Assembly: GCA_019635715.1 (NCBI GenBank)
Contig: JAHBYY010000026.1
Span: 1-52,961 of the forward strand
Reading direction: 5' to 3'
Origin: Rhizobiaceae bacterium
Lineage (GTDB): Bacteria > Pseudomonadota > Alphaproteobacteria > Rhizobiales > Rhizobiaceae
Length of the DNA stretch: 52,961 bases
Made by a program: the position numbers and the translations under genes. Position 1 is the stretch's first letter; each line of letters starts with the position of its first letter. The notes below the pieces were generated by a model, which saw only the letters and a list, made by a program, of their open reading frames with translations, did no database searches and was not told where the DNA came from. Below, piece by piece: positions 33,501 to 41,823 of this stretch.

Positions 33501-34322
33501 GCCGTCGCGATCGGCCCACCTCGTGCTCCGCAGGCTGACCAGCCGCACGATCCGATCGAGCACATAGGCTTCGATGCCGATGACAACGGTACCGAGAAGA
33601 ATGACCGGCGTGTCGAGCGTCCGACTGGCCAGCATGATCAGCCGTCCCAGCCCGGCCTCTGCGCCGATCATTTCGGCCGCCACGATCACCGCGAAGGCCA
33701 GCGCCGCGCCGATGCGCAGGCCGCTCACCAATTCAGGCAGGATGGCGGGCAGGATAACCGTTCGATACGCAACGTTCTCCGAGGCGCCGAGCGATCGTGC
33801 CGCACGCAGAAAGACCGGGCGGACGTTGTTGGAGGATACGACGGTGTTGACCACCATCACCATGAAGCAGCTCAGCGCACCGAGCACGATCTTGCCCAGG
33901 TCGCCAATGCCGAACCAAAGGATCACGAACGGGACGAGCGCGACCGGCGGCACGGGCCGCAACGCTTCTATGATCGGCTGCATCAAATGACGCGCCACAT
34001 AGCTGCGCGCCATGAGCAATCCGGCCGCGATCCCCAGGAACGATCCGATGAGCCAGCTCACCACGACGCGCACGAAGGTCGCGGCCGAGTCGAGCGCGAG
34101 CGTCGGCCAAAGATTGCCGAGCCTCTCCAGCACCTGGAACGGTGACGGAAAATACAGCGACGAGACGATTCCGGTGCCGCTCGTCAGCATCCACCACAAT
34201 GCTATGCACATGGCCATGGATGCGACACTGAGAAGCTCGCCCGACCGCGCGGGTGGCTTGCGCGAGGAGCTTGCGGGCGACGCGGCGACCGCCGCGCGCT
34301 TGTCGGTAGCGGATCTACTCAT
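33498..34322 (-). CDS. NitT/TauT-type ABC transporter permease (SsuC/TauC-like)
   Basis: Predicted 274-residue inner-membrane permease (BPD_transp_1) with about six hydrophobic segments. The EAA loop is ARSLGASENVAYRTVILPAILPELVSG, and EALRPVPPVALVPFVILWFGIGDLGK is the typical SsuC/TauC core. The start at 34322 overlaps the ATPase gene by eight bases; the frame is open to 34412, inside that gene. Its stop codon is provided by the RIME-like repeat, so the C-terminus (STRWADRDG) may have been altered when the repeat arrived. Confidence 0.9.
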   Translation of the reverse strand: MSRSATDKRAAVAASPASSSRKPPARSGELLSVASMAMCIALWWMLTSGTGIVSSLYFPSPFQVLERLGNLWPTLALDSAATFVRVVVSWLIGSFLGIAAGLLMARSYVARHLMQPIIEALRPVPPVALVPFVILWFGIGDLGKIVLGALSCFMVMVVNTVVSSNNVRPVFLRAARSLGASENVAYRTVILPAILPELVSGLRIGAALAFAVIVAAEMIGAEAGLGRLIMLASRTLDTPVILLGTVVIGIEAYVLDRIVRLVSLRSTRWADRDG

Positions 34323-35079
34323 CGCGATGCGTCCCCAGAAGCCTGACGATCTCTTGGCGAAGCGCCTGAAATTCGGGTTGATTGCGCGCGTCGAGATGAC
34401 GCGGAAACGCAAAGGGTATTCGAACCTCCGCGGTGATCCTCGCCGGACGCGGCGACATAACGATCACGCGGTCCGAGACCATGATCGCCTCTTCGATGTC
34501 GTGCGTGACGAAGATTACGGTCTTGCGGCTTTCCCTTCGGAAAGTCGTCAGGATCTCCCACATCGATTCCTTGGTGAAGATGTCGAGCGCGCCGAAGGGC
34601 TCGTCCATCAGCAACACTTCGGGGTCACTGACATAGGCACGGGCGAGATCGACCCGTTTGCGCATTCCGCCCGAGAGGTTCTTCGGATAGGCGTCGCCGA
34701 ATTGTTCGAGCCCGACAAGCGCCAGATATTTCTCCACCGCTTCACGATCCGCCGAGGCAGCCCGGCCCTGAACGCGAGGCCCGTATTCCAGGTTCTTTCG
34801 CACTGTCAGCCAGGGAAACACGGCGTCGTCCTGAAACACCACGACACGCTTTCCATCAGGTGGTCCGGCGACGTGATCGCCAATCCGGATGACGCCTTTG
34901 GTGGCGGAAAGAAATCCGGCGACCAGATTGAGCGCGGTGGTCTTGCCGCAGCCCGAAGGTCCGACAAGCGAAACAAACTCGCCGGACTGCACCTCGAGGT
35001 TCGCATCCTTGAGGGCGTAGACGACATTCTCGCCCGATCCGAAAATCATCGAAACGTCGCTTATGCTGACACTCGTCAA
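34315..35079 (-). CDS. NitT/TauT-type ABC transporter ATP-binding protein (SsuB/TauB-like)
   Basis: Predicted 254-residue ATPase: Walker A GPSGCGKTT (40-48), signature LSGGM (135-139), Walker B VLLMDEP (155-161) and the H-loop in VIFVTHDIEEA. The start codon is TTG at 35079, supported by GAGGGA seven bases upstream. It is the first gene of the leftward set ATPase, permease, binding protein, GATase1-like, lactonase-like, and it faces the LysR regulator. Confidence 0.9.
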   Translation of the reverse strand: MTSVSISDVSMIFGSGENVVYALKDANLEVQSGEFVSLVGPSGCGKTTALNLVAGFLSATKGVIRIGDHVAGPPDGKRVVVFQDDAVFPWLTVRKNLEYGPRVQGRAASADREAVEKYLALVGLEQFGDAYPKNLSGGMRKRVDLARAYVSDPEVLLMDEPFGALDIFTKESMWEILTTFRRESRKTVIFVTHDIEEAIMVSDRVIVMSPRPARITAEVRIPFAFPRHLDARNQPEFQALRQEIVRLLGTHRDE

Positions 35080-35151
35080 GGTGCAGTCCCTCTACTCGAT
35101 TGGCGCGGCTCCGTTGAAAATGCTCTAGTTGAAAATTTGACCCACTTCCAA

Positions 35152-35174
35152 TATCGTTTTCTGATTAACCGATA
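35152..35174. promoter_or_regulatory. Candidate LysR operator and promoter
   Basis: TATCG-N13-CGATA is a 23 bp inverted repeat between the divergent ATPase and LysR genes. A rightward TTGACC (35137-35142) with TCTGAT 17 bases later overlaps it, so a bound regulator would cover its own -10 region, as is common for autorepressed LysR-type genes. Confidence 0.45.
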
Positions 35175-35188
35175 GCCTGGGCGTATCA

Positions 35189-36088
35189 ATGTTGAGCACG
35201 GAACTGCTGCGCTATTTCGTGGGTGTCGCGGAAAGCAAATCGTTTCGCGGCGCGGCGCGGCGGCTGAACGTCTCGCAACCGTCCCTTTCGCGTGCGGTGC
35301 GCAGCATCGAGCTTCGGCTGGGGACCGAATTGCTGAGGCGCACGACGCGCAACGTCGAACTGACCGAGGCAGGCAAGGCCTTTCTGCTGGGCAGCCGGCA
35401 AATCCTTGCCAAGATCGACGAAACCGAGGAGGCAACCCGCCTGGCGGCGGCCGGAAAGCTCGGCGTTCTGCGCATCGGCTATATCGATGAGGCTTTCCAG
35501 GGACCGCTGACCCAGTTCGTCCGCCGCTTTTGCCAGACTTTTCCCGCAGTGGCGGTCGAACTGATACCGGCTCCCACCCATGAACAGGTGTCCGCGCTGA
35601 AGCGCGGAACCATCGACGTCGGCTTTTTGTTCGGTCCGGTCGGCGGTGAGATGCTGCGATCCCACCGCGTTCGCGAGGAATGCTATGTCGGCGTGTTTCG
35701 CCACGACGACGAACTTGCAAAAAAGCCTTCGGTGACGCTGAGGGAGTTTTCCTCGAGACCCCTGGTGTTGGGTGACCCCAAGATCTGGACGAGGTTCCGC
35801 GCCCAGTTGGACGAGGTCTTTCTGAACGCGGGCATCACCCCAAACATCATGTTCGAATGCGCGGGGACGGTGGGCATCTTCGGCATCGTCGGAACGGGCC
35901 TGGCCTGCACGATATCGGCTGAAAGCTCCGCCGCCTTCTTCTGCCACAGCACGCAGGTGGCCCGCCCGATTTCGGATATCGACATCAGGCTCTTTACCGA
36001 CGCGGTCTGGCACCGTGACAATCAAAACCCCTGCCTGACCGAATTCCTGGAGATCATGAAACAAGACGCCGGAATCTGGCACGACTGA
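35189..36088 (+). CDS. LysR family transcriptional regulator
   Basis: Predicted 299-residue regulator. The N-terminal helix-turn-helix (about 1-60) is textbook: LLRYFVGVAESKSFRGAARRLNVSQPSLSRAVRSIELRLGTELLRR. The effector domain follows from about residue 90 (LGVLRIGYIDEAFQGPLTQFVRRF). It is divergent from the NitT/TauT-type operon and likely activates it in response to the imported compound. Its stop codon TGA is part of the CTGATACC end of the repeat that lies between it and the convergent SDR gene. Confidence 0.9.
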   Translation: MLSTELLRYFVGVAESKSFRGAARRLNVSQPSLSRAVRSIELRLGTELLRRTTRNVELTEAGKAFLLGSRQILAKIDETEEATRLAAAGKLGVLRIGYIDEAFQGPLTQFVRRFCQTFPAVAVELIPAPTHEQVSALKRGTIDVGFLFGPVGGEMLRSHRVREECYVGVFRHDDELAKKPSVTLREFSSRPLVLGDPKIWTRFRAQLDEVFLNAGITPNIMFECAGTVGIFGIVGTGLACTISAESSAAFFCHSTQVARPISDIDIRLFTDAVWHRDNQNPCLTEFLEIMKQDAGIWHD

Positions 36089-36254
36089 TACCAAGGCCCG
36101 CCGATGTGACTCTCCGGGGCTCCCCGGATTGAGGCTGGCGCGATTCAAAGTGGCGTGGAGGAGGCGCGCCATGCCGCCCAGCCGCAGCGGATCACCTCAA
36201 TTGGAATGCGAGATTGGGCGCATGAGCGTCACTTGTGCGGGCCATTGGTATCAG
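36085..36254. repeat. 170 bp inverted-repeat element with CTGATACC ends
   Basis: The left end, CTGATACCAAGGCCCG, and the right end read on the other strand, CTGATACCAATGGCCCG, are imperfect inverted copies that stay similar for about 28 bases (to GTGAC). The element fills the whole gap between the convergent LysR and SDR genes, and both genes end in its TGA. The centre contains the palindrome GGCGCGCC. The ends match those of the element at 11565-11839. Confidence 0.75.
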
Positions 36255-37030
36255 ACTGATCGTTGCCAGATTTCCTGCTGCTCCCGCTTCACCATCTCTT
36301 CGGCGCTGGCGGGTCTGACCGTGCGATAAGAGGGCTTTTCCGCCTCGATCACCTCGATCATCGTGGCGATCATTTCTTCGGGGTCATGCTGGTGGTTCAG
36401 TTCGCGAACAGGCCAGTGGCCGGTCACGCGCTCGCCCTGCTTCCACCACTGGTCCATGGTTTCCATGCCAGTGTCATTGAAGCCGGTGCGAAAGGCGCCG
36501 GGATTCACCGTGACCACTTCCACGCCATAGGGCTTCAGCTCTTCATGCATCGCCGAGCAGATGCCTTCGACCGCGTGTTTCGATGCGGCATAGGCACCAT
36601 CGAACGGCACCTTTACCAGTCCGGCAACGGATGATGTCCAGACGATCCGGCCCGATCCGCGCTGCACCATCTTGCGGGCAAAACCCTGCGCCAGTTCGAG
36701 AGCGGCGAACACATTGGTCTCGAAGACAGCGCGGAACACCGGCATAGGGATTTCCGCCATCGGACCCGATTCCATAATGCCGGCATTGTTGAACAACACG
36801 TCGACCTGCGTATCGAACGCAAGCGCGTGATTGCGATCGATTTCGCTCAGCACATCGAGTTTGATGACGTTCATTTCCAGCCCTGCCTCGGCTGCTGCCG
36901 CGCGCAGTTCGGTCACTTGCGGCCAGATCTGGCATCCGGCGATGACCTTGTGGCCCTTGGCGGCCAGCCCCATGGCCACGCCGCGGCCGAAGCCGCTGCC
37001 CGCGCCGGTGATCAGAACGGTCTTTGCCAT
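36251..37030 (-). CDS. SDR family oxidoreductase
   Basis: Predicted 259-residue short-chain dehydrogenase with TGAGSGFG (8-15), NNAG (81-84) and a YAASK catalytic motif (Tyr about 148), then NPGAFRTGF. The ATG at 37030 has AGAGGCG upstream; an ATG six codons earlier overlaps the preceding stop and is less likely. It follows the Hsp31-like gene closely, so the pair form an operon. Both could deal with reactive carbonyls; that is an inference. Its stop codon lies in an intergenic repeat. Confidence 0.88.
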   Translation of the reverse strand: MAKTVLITGAGSGFGRGVAMGLAAKGHKVIAGCQIWPQVTELRAAAAEAGLEMNVIKLDVLSEIDRNHALAFDTQVDVLFNNAGIMESGPMAEIPMPVFRAVFETNVFAALELAQGFARKMVQRGSGRIVWTSSVAGLVKVPFDGAYAASKHAVEGICSAMHEELKPYGVEVVTVNPGAFRTGFNDTGMETMDQWWKQGERVTGHWPVRELNHQHDPEEMIATMIEVIEAEKPSYRTVRPASAEEMVKREQQEIWQRSV

Positions 37031-37047
37031 GGTTTCGCCTCTGGCCA

Positions 37048-37920
37048 TCAGGCCTTGGCTACATGATCGAGCAACGTGCGCGCGGCCAGCTTACCCAGAT
37101 TGTTCCCGGCCAGCGGGCTGTCGCCGGTGAGCAGCATGCGGTCCCGCAGCACTTCTCCCGAAATCCCGGCATTGACGATCGTGATCCCCAGCTTCCGAAG
37201 CTCCTCGCCGAATTTCCAGGTGAGGTGGCCGGGCATATAGCCGATGTCGGGGGTCTGCGCGTCCATCGCATCGGGGAAGGCGGCAATCCGGTAGCCGTCA
37301 TAGATTGACTTGCGACCATCGCTGCTCGCGCCAACCGCCAGCAGCGCGGCGGGGCCGTGGCACAGCGAGATCACGAATTTGCCCTGCGCATCGGCCCACT
37401 CGAGCACGGCTTTCACGTCCTCGCTTTCCGGCAGTCCGATCAGCGCGCCGTGCCCGCCAGGGATGAACACGCCGATGTAGTCGGAATCCTCGCCCAACCC
37501 GCTTTCGATCACTTCGGCCAGCTTTTTCGGCCGTTTGAACTCTGCGCGATATTTGTCGAACAGGCCCATCACCTCCTCGTCTTCCCGCGGCATCGCCCAA
37601 TATTCGAACTTCACCGGATTGCCGGAAACGGTGGCCACGTCGAACGCAAAGCCGGCCCTGTCCATGTGATACATCGGAAGCAGCGTTTCGACCGGATGAT
37701 TGCCGGTGGAGAACATCGTGCCATTGTCGGTCAACAGATAGCGTTCGTCCGCACCGATCATCAGCAGTTTCCAGCGCCCGCCGGTGTAGGTATCGGGATA
37801 GTCCGCGCCGCTCAGGTCGGATCTGGGTGAAGTGAACTGACTCAGCGAATATGGCGAGGGAAAGAAGGCATTGTCCTCTGCCGGGTCAGGTGTGGGGCGC
37901 TTGTCGTCGGTGGTAGCCAT
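37048..37920 (-). CDS. Hsp31/HchA-like DJ-1/PfpI family protein (glyoxalase III or deglycase)
   Basis: Predicted 290-residue cytoplasmic protein. It contains the DJ-1 nucleophile elbow SLCHGPAALLA with Cys187 and His188, an upstream acidic residue in NHPVE (Glu79), and GVFIPGGHGALIGLP; the N-terminal extension PSPYSLSQFTSPRSD is characteristic of HchA. Relatives convert methylglyoxal to lactate without cofactor and act as a holding chaperone. AAGAGA lies before the ATG at 37920; ten further codons upstream are open but without support. It is followed by the SDR gene. Confidence 0.88.
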   Translation of the reverse strand: MATTDDKRPTPDPAEDNAFFPSPYSLSQFTSPRSDLSGADYPDTYTGGRWKLLMIGADERYLLTDNGTMFSTGNHPVETLLPMYHMDRAGFAFDVATVSGNPVKFEYWAMPREDEEVMGLFDKYRAEFKRPKKLAEVIESGLGEDSDYIGVFIPGGHGALIGLPESEDVKAVLEWADAQGKFVISLCHGPAALLAVGASSDGRKSIYDGYRIAAFPDAMDAQTPDIGYMPGHLTWKFGEELRKLGITIVNAGISGEVLRDRMLLTGDSPLAGNNLGKLAARTLLDHVAKA

Positions 37921-38070
37921 GTCATTCTCTTGAACGCGATATCCTCGCATCCATTTAAAACCGCACTACATTTTTACAAGGCAGCTTCCCCGAATGTGCC
38001 GCGAAACTCTGCGCCGAACGATAAGGATGATTGGCGGGTCGTGGCCGCATCGCTTCGATATAGTGGCGTG

Positions 38071-38436
38071 TGAACCATCCCGGGCTTGCCGGAGGCCGTT
38101 TCGCCTAAGTCATGCCGCTATGGCAGGCTTTTCCAGCGCGGCGTAGTAGCGTTCCAGCGCCTTCAGCTTCGCGGCCATGTCGCTCGGCACACCGGCCTTC
38201 CTGCCGGCATCGATCTCGGAATTCTTCATCCAATCCAGCAGCGTGCGTGCCGGGCAGCCGGTCTTTGACACTATCGACTGGCAGGCAATCCAGCGAGAGG
38301 AATGATCAGTCTCGTGATCCAAAACCAACCGCACCGCACACTCGCGCACCTCGGGAGAGGACCTGTTCGTCGTCTTGCTCGTCATGGCTCCATCCTGTTG
38401 GGAACTTGGAGCCTCCTGAAAATCCTGGGCGGTTCA
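38071..38436 (-). mobile_element. Internally deleted IS3-family element with both ends
   Basis: The element begins TGAACCATCCCGGGCTTGCC at 38071 and ends CTGGGCGGTTCA at 38436; read inward on both strands the ends match as GGTTCA, then CGGG/CTGGG, then GGAGGC. These resemble the ends of IS3-family elements that carry GCCTCCGG and GGTTCA. Only 366 bp remain, with one chimeric open frame. No target duplication is obvious. It sits 15 bases before the first SOS box of lexA. Confidence 0.7.
38110..38385 (-). pseudogene. IS3-family transposase remnant, OrfA start joined to OrfB end
   Basis: A 91-residue frame. Residues 1-76 match the start of IS3-family OrfA ([23 protein letters not shown], helix-turn-helix, AAKLKALER). 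The family would continue with ENRELRQANEILRKAS, but here the frame jumps to [12 protein letters not shown], which looks like the last residues of an OrfB (usually ...YYA-LE-PAMAA). So an in-frame deletion has removed the end of OrfA and nearly all of the DDE catalytic domain. It cannot make an active transposase, but could still bind the element's ends. Confidence 0.75.
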
Positions 38437-38451
38437 GCCTTTCTAGTTGCG

Positions 38452-38466
38452 GAACACAACTGGAAC
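38452..38466. promoter_or_regulatory. SOS (LexA) box 1
   Basis: GAAC-N7-GAAC, that is a perfect GTTC-N7-GTTC direct repeat on the other strand, 45 bases before the lexA start. This is the known LexA recognition sequence of alphaproteobacteria. Confidence 0.8.
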
Positions 38467-38476
38467 ATGTAGCTTT

Positions 38477-38491
38477 GTTCTGGTTTTGTTT
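38477..38491 (+). promoter_or_regulatory. SOS (LexA) box 2
   Basis: GTTC-N7-GTTT, one mismatch from the alphaproteobacterial LexA box, 20 bases before the lexA start codon. With box 1 it implies tight self-control of lexA. Confidence 0.7.
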
Positions 38492-38510
38492 GATTCTGCG
38501 AGGGCGCGCG

Positions 38511-39218
38511 ATGCTGACCAGGAAGCAACATGAATTGCTGCTCTTCATCCATGGGCGCCTGAAGGAATCCGGCATCCCGCCCTCCTTCGACGAGATGAAG
38601 GAAGCGCTCGACCTCGCCTCGAAGTCCGGAATCCACCGTCTGATCACCGCGCTCGAGGAGCGAGGCTTCATCCGGCGCCTGCCGAACCGCGCGCGCGCGC
38701 TCGAGGTGCTGAAGCTTCCCGAGTCGATCGCCGCGGCCGCTCAGGCAAGAAAGCCGGCGGCTGCCAATGCCAACGAGACGCCGGCCGGCCGGCGGACGGC
38801 GGAATCCAGGACGCCTGTCGCATCCAACGACGAAAGCGGCGTCGCCCTTCCCGTCATGGGCCGGATCGCCGCCGGCGTACCGATCGACGCCATCCAGCAC
38901 CCGACGCATTCCATCACCGTCCCGCCGAGTATGCTGTCTGGCGGCGAGCACTATGCACTGGAAGTTCGCGGCGATTCGATGATCGAGGCCGGCATCCTCG
39001 ACGGCGACACTGTGATCATTCGCAACGGCAGCACGGCCAATCCCGGCGAGATAGTCGTCGCGCTGGTCGACGATGCGGAGGCGACGCTGAAGCGGTTTCG
39101 CCGCAAGGGCGGCATGATCGAGCTGGAGGCCGCCAATCCGGCCTATGAGACGCGCAGTTATGGCGCCGACCGGGTTCGGGTGCAGGGCAAGCTCGTCGGG
39201 CTGATCCGCCACTACTGA
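38511..39218 (+). CDS. lexA: SOS repressor LexA
   Basis: Predicted 235-residue repressor. The N-terminal winged helix is [21 protein letters not shown] with the recognition helix region [17 protein letters not shown]. Self-cleavage would occur at Ala121-Gly122 (RIAAGVP); the protease dyad is Ser156 (RGDSM) and Lys194 (ATLKR). A long Ala/Thr-rich linker (about 75-110) is usual for rhizobial LexA. The ATG at 38511 has GAGGG upstream, and two SOS boxes precede it. Its stop overlaps the comEC stop by seven bases, tail to tail. Confidence 0.97.
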   Translation: MLTRKQHELLLFIHGRLKESGIPPSFDEMKEALDLASKSGIHRLITALEERGFIRRLPNRARALEVLKLPESIAAAAQARKPAAANANETPAGRRTAESRTPVASNDESGVALPVMGRIAAGVPIDAIQHPTHSITVPPSMLSGGEHYALEVRGDSMIEAGILDGDTVIIRNGSTANPGEIVVALVDDAEATLKRFRRKGGMIELEAANPAYETRSYGADRVRVQGKLVGLIRHY

Positions 39219-41692
39219 GGCGTGCCGGGCGCCGCGGAAGGGTTTGCGGGTCGACGGGGTGGCGATCTGCCGGGACCGGCGGCATCCGCGCCTCGCGACG
39301 GATCTGCTGTGGAACCCGCGAGCGCCCGCGATCTGGCTGCGTAGGGCGGCTTGCCGCGCGCCTCGCGCGAAAAGCGCCGATGGTCGTGCCAGGGTCGGGC
39401 CGACGCGGAGGCTGCATAGACGATCTGCGGCTGCGCGCCGTGCAGATAGACCGCGGCGCTTCCGAAGCGGGCCAGATCCCTCTTCGTGACGGTGAGAACG
39501 GTCTGATCGGCACAGCGCAAGGGCAGCGTCGCATCGTCCAGCACGATCAGTCTGGCCCGGCCGCAGGCATTGCGCGCCGCCTCGACGTCCGCCGTGTAGA
39601 CGATCGTCTCGCCGCCCGCCAGACCGGCCCTGCAGGTTCCGTCTTCGCACGCGAACCCGTCTCGGGACGCCGCCCCGCCTCCCTCCGGGGTTTCGACGGG
39701 CTTCTCGTATCCATGCGCCCTCATCGATCGCATCCAACTGTCCGCCGTGAAGGCGTTCGGCCGTGGCCGGTTGACCGCGAGGGCGCCGCCCGCCGTGCGA
39801 AACGCAACCAGGCGGCCGTCCTCGGCAAGGAACACCGAAGGTTCCTTCACCACCGGCAGCAGCAGCATTCCCGCGACGCCGAACGGCAGAGCGGCCCAGC
39901 GCAGGCGGGTCGTCGCCACCGTGGCGAGCGTCAGTGCGACCGTCAGCAGCGCGACGCCCTTGCCCGAGACCAGGCCGACCGCGTCGATCGGCGAGCGCTG
40001 CGAGAACCACTCCGCCACGGCGAGCATCGCCGACAGGCCCCAGCCCATCGCGGCCAATGGCAGGCCGTCGAGCCCCAGGGGCATGAGCAGCGAGGCCAGC
40101 AGGGCTGTCGGAACCACGATCAGCGAGACGATCGGCATCGCCCCCAGATTGGCGAACACGCTGAGCGGCGACACGCGCTGGAAATGCCATGCGCCGAACG
40201 CCGCGGTCGCGAGGCCGGCGATGAGCGACGTCATGACGATGCCCGCGGCGACGGCCAGCAGCCTGGAGAGAAGCGGCGGCAGCAGTGTCGCCGGACCGCG
40301 CCGGACGCTGCTTCTTCCGCGCCTTTCCGACCACAGGGCGTAGGCCCCCACCAGCGCCGCGGTGGCCGCGAACGACATCTGGAAACTCGGCCCGACCACC
40401 TCGTGCGGCGAGACCACGAGCACGATGGTCGCCGAGATGGCCAGGTTGCGCATCGTCAATGCCGCCCGGTCGAACACCACGGCCGCCAGCATGACGGCGA
40501 GCATCACGAAGCTGCGCTGCGCCGCCACTTCGGCACCGGAGATCACCAGATAGGCGCCGATCGCCAGGATGCCGGCGACGGCGCTGTACTTGCGGATCGG
40601 GCGGCGCGACGAGAATGTCGGAAACAGCGCGAACAGCGCCCTGATCGCGCTGATCACCGCGCCGGCGACCAGCGCCATGTGGAGACCGGAGATCGAGATG
40701 ACGTGATAGAGGCCCGTCCTGCGCAAGGCCTCGCTCGCCTCCGCGGGGATCCCGGCGCGCACCCCGACGATCAGCGCCGCTGCGATCTCGCCTTCGGCGC
40801 CGCCGATCCGGCTGCGGATGCGGTCGGCGATGCGGGCGCGCGCGCCCTCGATCCACGCGCCGAACCTGTCGGCGGCGGACGGTTCGCCCGGATCGAGACG
40901 CACGGGGCCGCTGAGCACGAAGCCGCTGGCGCCGATCCCGTCGAAATAGCCTTCGAAGGAGAAGTCGTAGCTTCCCGGCTGCACCGGCCCCGGCGGCGGT
41001 CGCAGGCGGACCACCGCCTCCACCCTGTCCCCGGCGGCGATATCTTCCGGCAATGCGGCGCGGGCCGTCACCCTGACCCGCTCCGGGGCGTAGCGCAGAG
41101 ACGGCCGTTCCGTCCGTTCCACCTGCAGGGTCAACCGGCTGCGCGCCTTGTCCATCCGCTCCAGCGACACCACCCGCCCGGTCAGCCGCGTGGTGATCTC
41201 GGCGCCGATCATCCTGGTGCCCGCCCTCCAGGTTTCCGCCTTGGCGAGCACCATGCCGGCCGCAAACAGCAGGGCCGCGAGCACCAGATAGCGCGACGGC
41301 CGACCCGATGGCAGCAGCACCACCGCCAGCGCACAGATCGCGAGCAGAGCGAGCAGCGGCGGCCATCCGGGCTCGAAGGAAAGGCCGAAATAGACGAGCG
41401 CACCGAGGGCGACCATCACCGGGACGAACAGGAAGGGCGTGCCGCGCTCGATCTCCAGCGCAAGCGCCGAACGGATCGCGCCGCGGCCCGTGCGCGCCGT
41501 CCGCAGCGCCAAAGGCGGCAATCTTCGGATCGAAGGCCAGGCCGACGCGCCTGCATTTCCCCGCCCCGCCGCCGAGAGCGCTCCGCCAGCGGCTTTCCGC
41601 ACCGGCGGGGCAACGGTCCCGGAAAGGGTGTCGTCGGCCGCACGGAACCAGTGCCGTTCGCTGACATCGTGCGCAGGCGTCTCGACGGACAT
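39212..41692 (-). CDS. ComEC/Rec2 family competence protein
   Basis: Predicted 826-residue membrane protein related to the DNA uptake channel ComEC. An N-terminal DUF4131-type part (about 60-260) is followed by the Competence domain with [10 protein letters not shown] and many hydrophobic segments (about 290-590). The C-terminal 200 residues are soluble but lack the HxHxDH motif of the metallo-beta-lactamase domain found in many ComEC proteins; the [13 protein letters not shown] segment looks like a degenerate start of it. The ATG at 41692 lies directly after another ATG; GGGGG is upstream. Role in DNA uptake is not proven in this group. Confidence 0.9.
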   Translation of the reverse strand: MSVETPAHDVSERHWFRAADDTLSGTVAPPVRKAAGGALSAAGRGNAGASAWPSIRRLPPLALRTARTGRGAIRSALALEIERGTPFLFVPVMVALGALVYFGLSFEPGWPPLLALLAICALAVVLLPSGRPSRYLVLAALLFAAGMVLAKAETWRAGTRMIGAEITTRLTGRVVSLERMDKARSRLTLQVERTERPSLRYAPERVRVTARAALPEDIAAGDRVEAVVRLRPPPGPVQPGSYDFSFEGYFDGIGASGFVLSGPVRLDPGEPSAADRFGAWIEGARARIADRIRSRIGGAEGEIAAALIVGVRAGIPAEASEALRRTGLYHVISISGLHMALVAGAVISAIRALFALFPTFSSRRPIRKYSAVAGILAIGAYLVISGAEVAAQRSFVMLAVMLAAVVFDRAALTMRNLAISATIVLVVSPHEVVGPSFQMSFAATAALVGAYALWSERRGRSSVRRGPATLLPPLLSRLLAVAAGIVMTSLIAGLATAAFGAWHFQRVSPLSVFANLGAMPIVSLIVVPTALLASLLMPLGLDGLPLAAMGWGLSAMLAVAEWFSQRSPIDAVGLVSGKGVALLTVALTLATVATTRLRWAALPFGVAGMLLLPVVKEPSVFLAEDGRLVAFRTAGGALAVNRPRPNAFTADSWMRSMRAHGYEKPVETPEGGGAASRDGFACEDGTCRAGLAGGETIVYTADVEAARNACGRARLIVLDDATLPLRCADQTVLTVTKRDLARFGSAAVYLHGAQPQIVYAASASARPWHDHRRFSREARGKPPYAARSRALAGSTADPSRGADAAGPGRSPPRRPANPSAAPGTPQ

Positions 41693-41731
41693 CATGCCCC
41701 CAGGCCGGACACGCCAAGGGGCCGCGCCGGC

Positions 41732-41759
41732 TTGCACCCCTGACCCTCTATGCTACATG
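41732..41759 (+). promoter_or_regulatory. Candidate gltX promoter
   Basis: TTGCAC (41732-41737) and TACATG (41754-41759) are 16 bases apart with TGC just before the second box, in the gap between divergent comEC and gltX. Pattern only. Confidence 0.3.
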
Positions 41760-41823
41760 AACGCGCATCGAATTCCATGCGTCCGTCCTTCGGCCGCGAG
41801 ACCCACGTCCGAAAGCATCTGCC

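Noticed and set aside
39380-41743. A 787-codon open frame on the strand opposite comEC
   Set aside because: Its translation is Arg/Gly/Asp/His-rich without any fold-like pattern, and comEC on the other strand has clear domains. It is a shadow typical of high-G+C DNA. The same holds for long frames opposite the CoA ligase, SBP, Pot, DegP and RarA genes.
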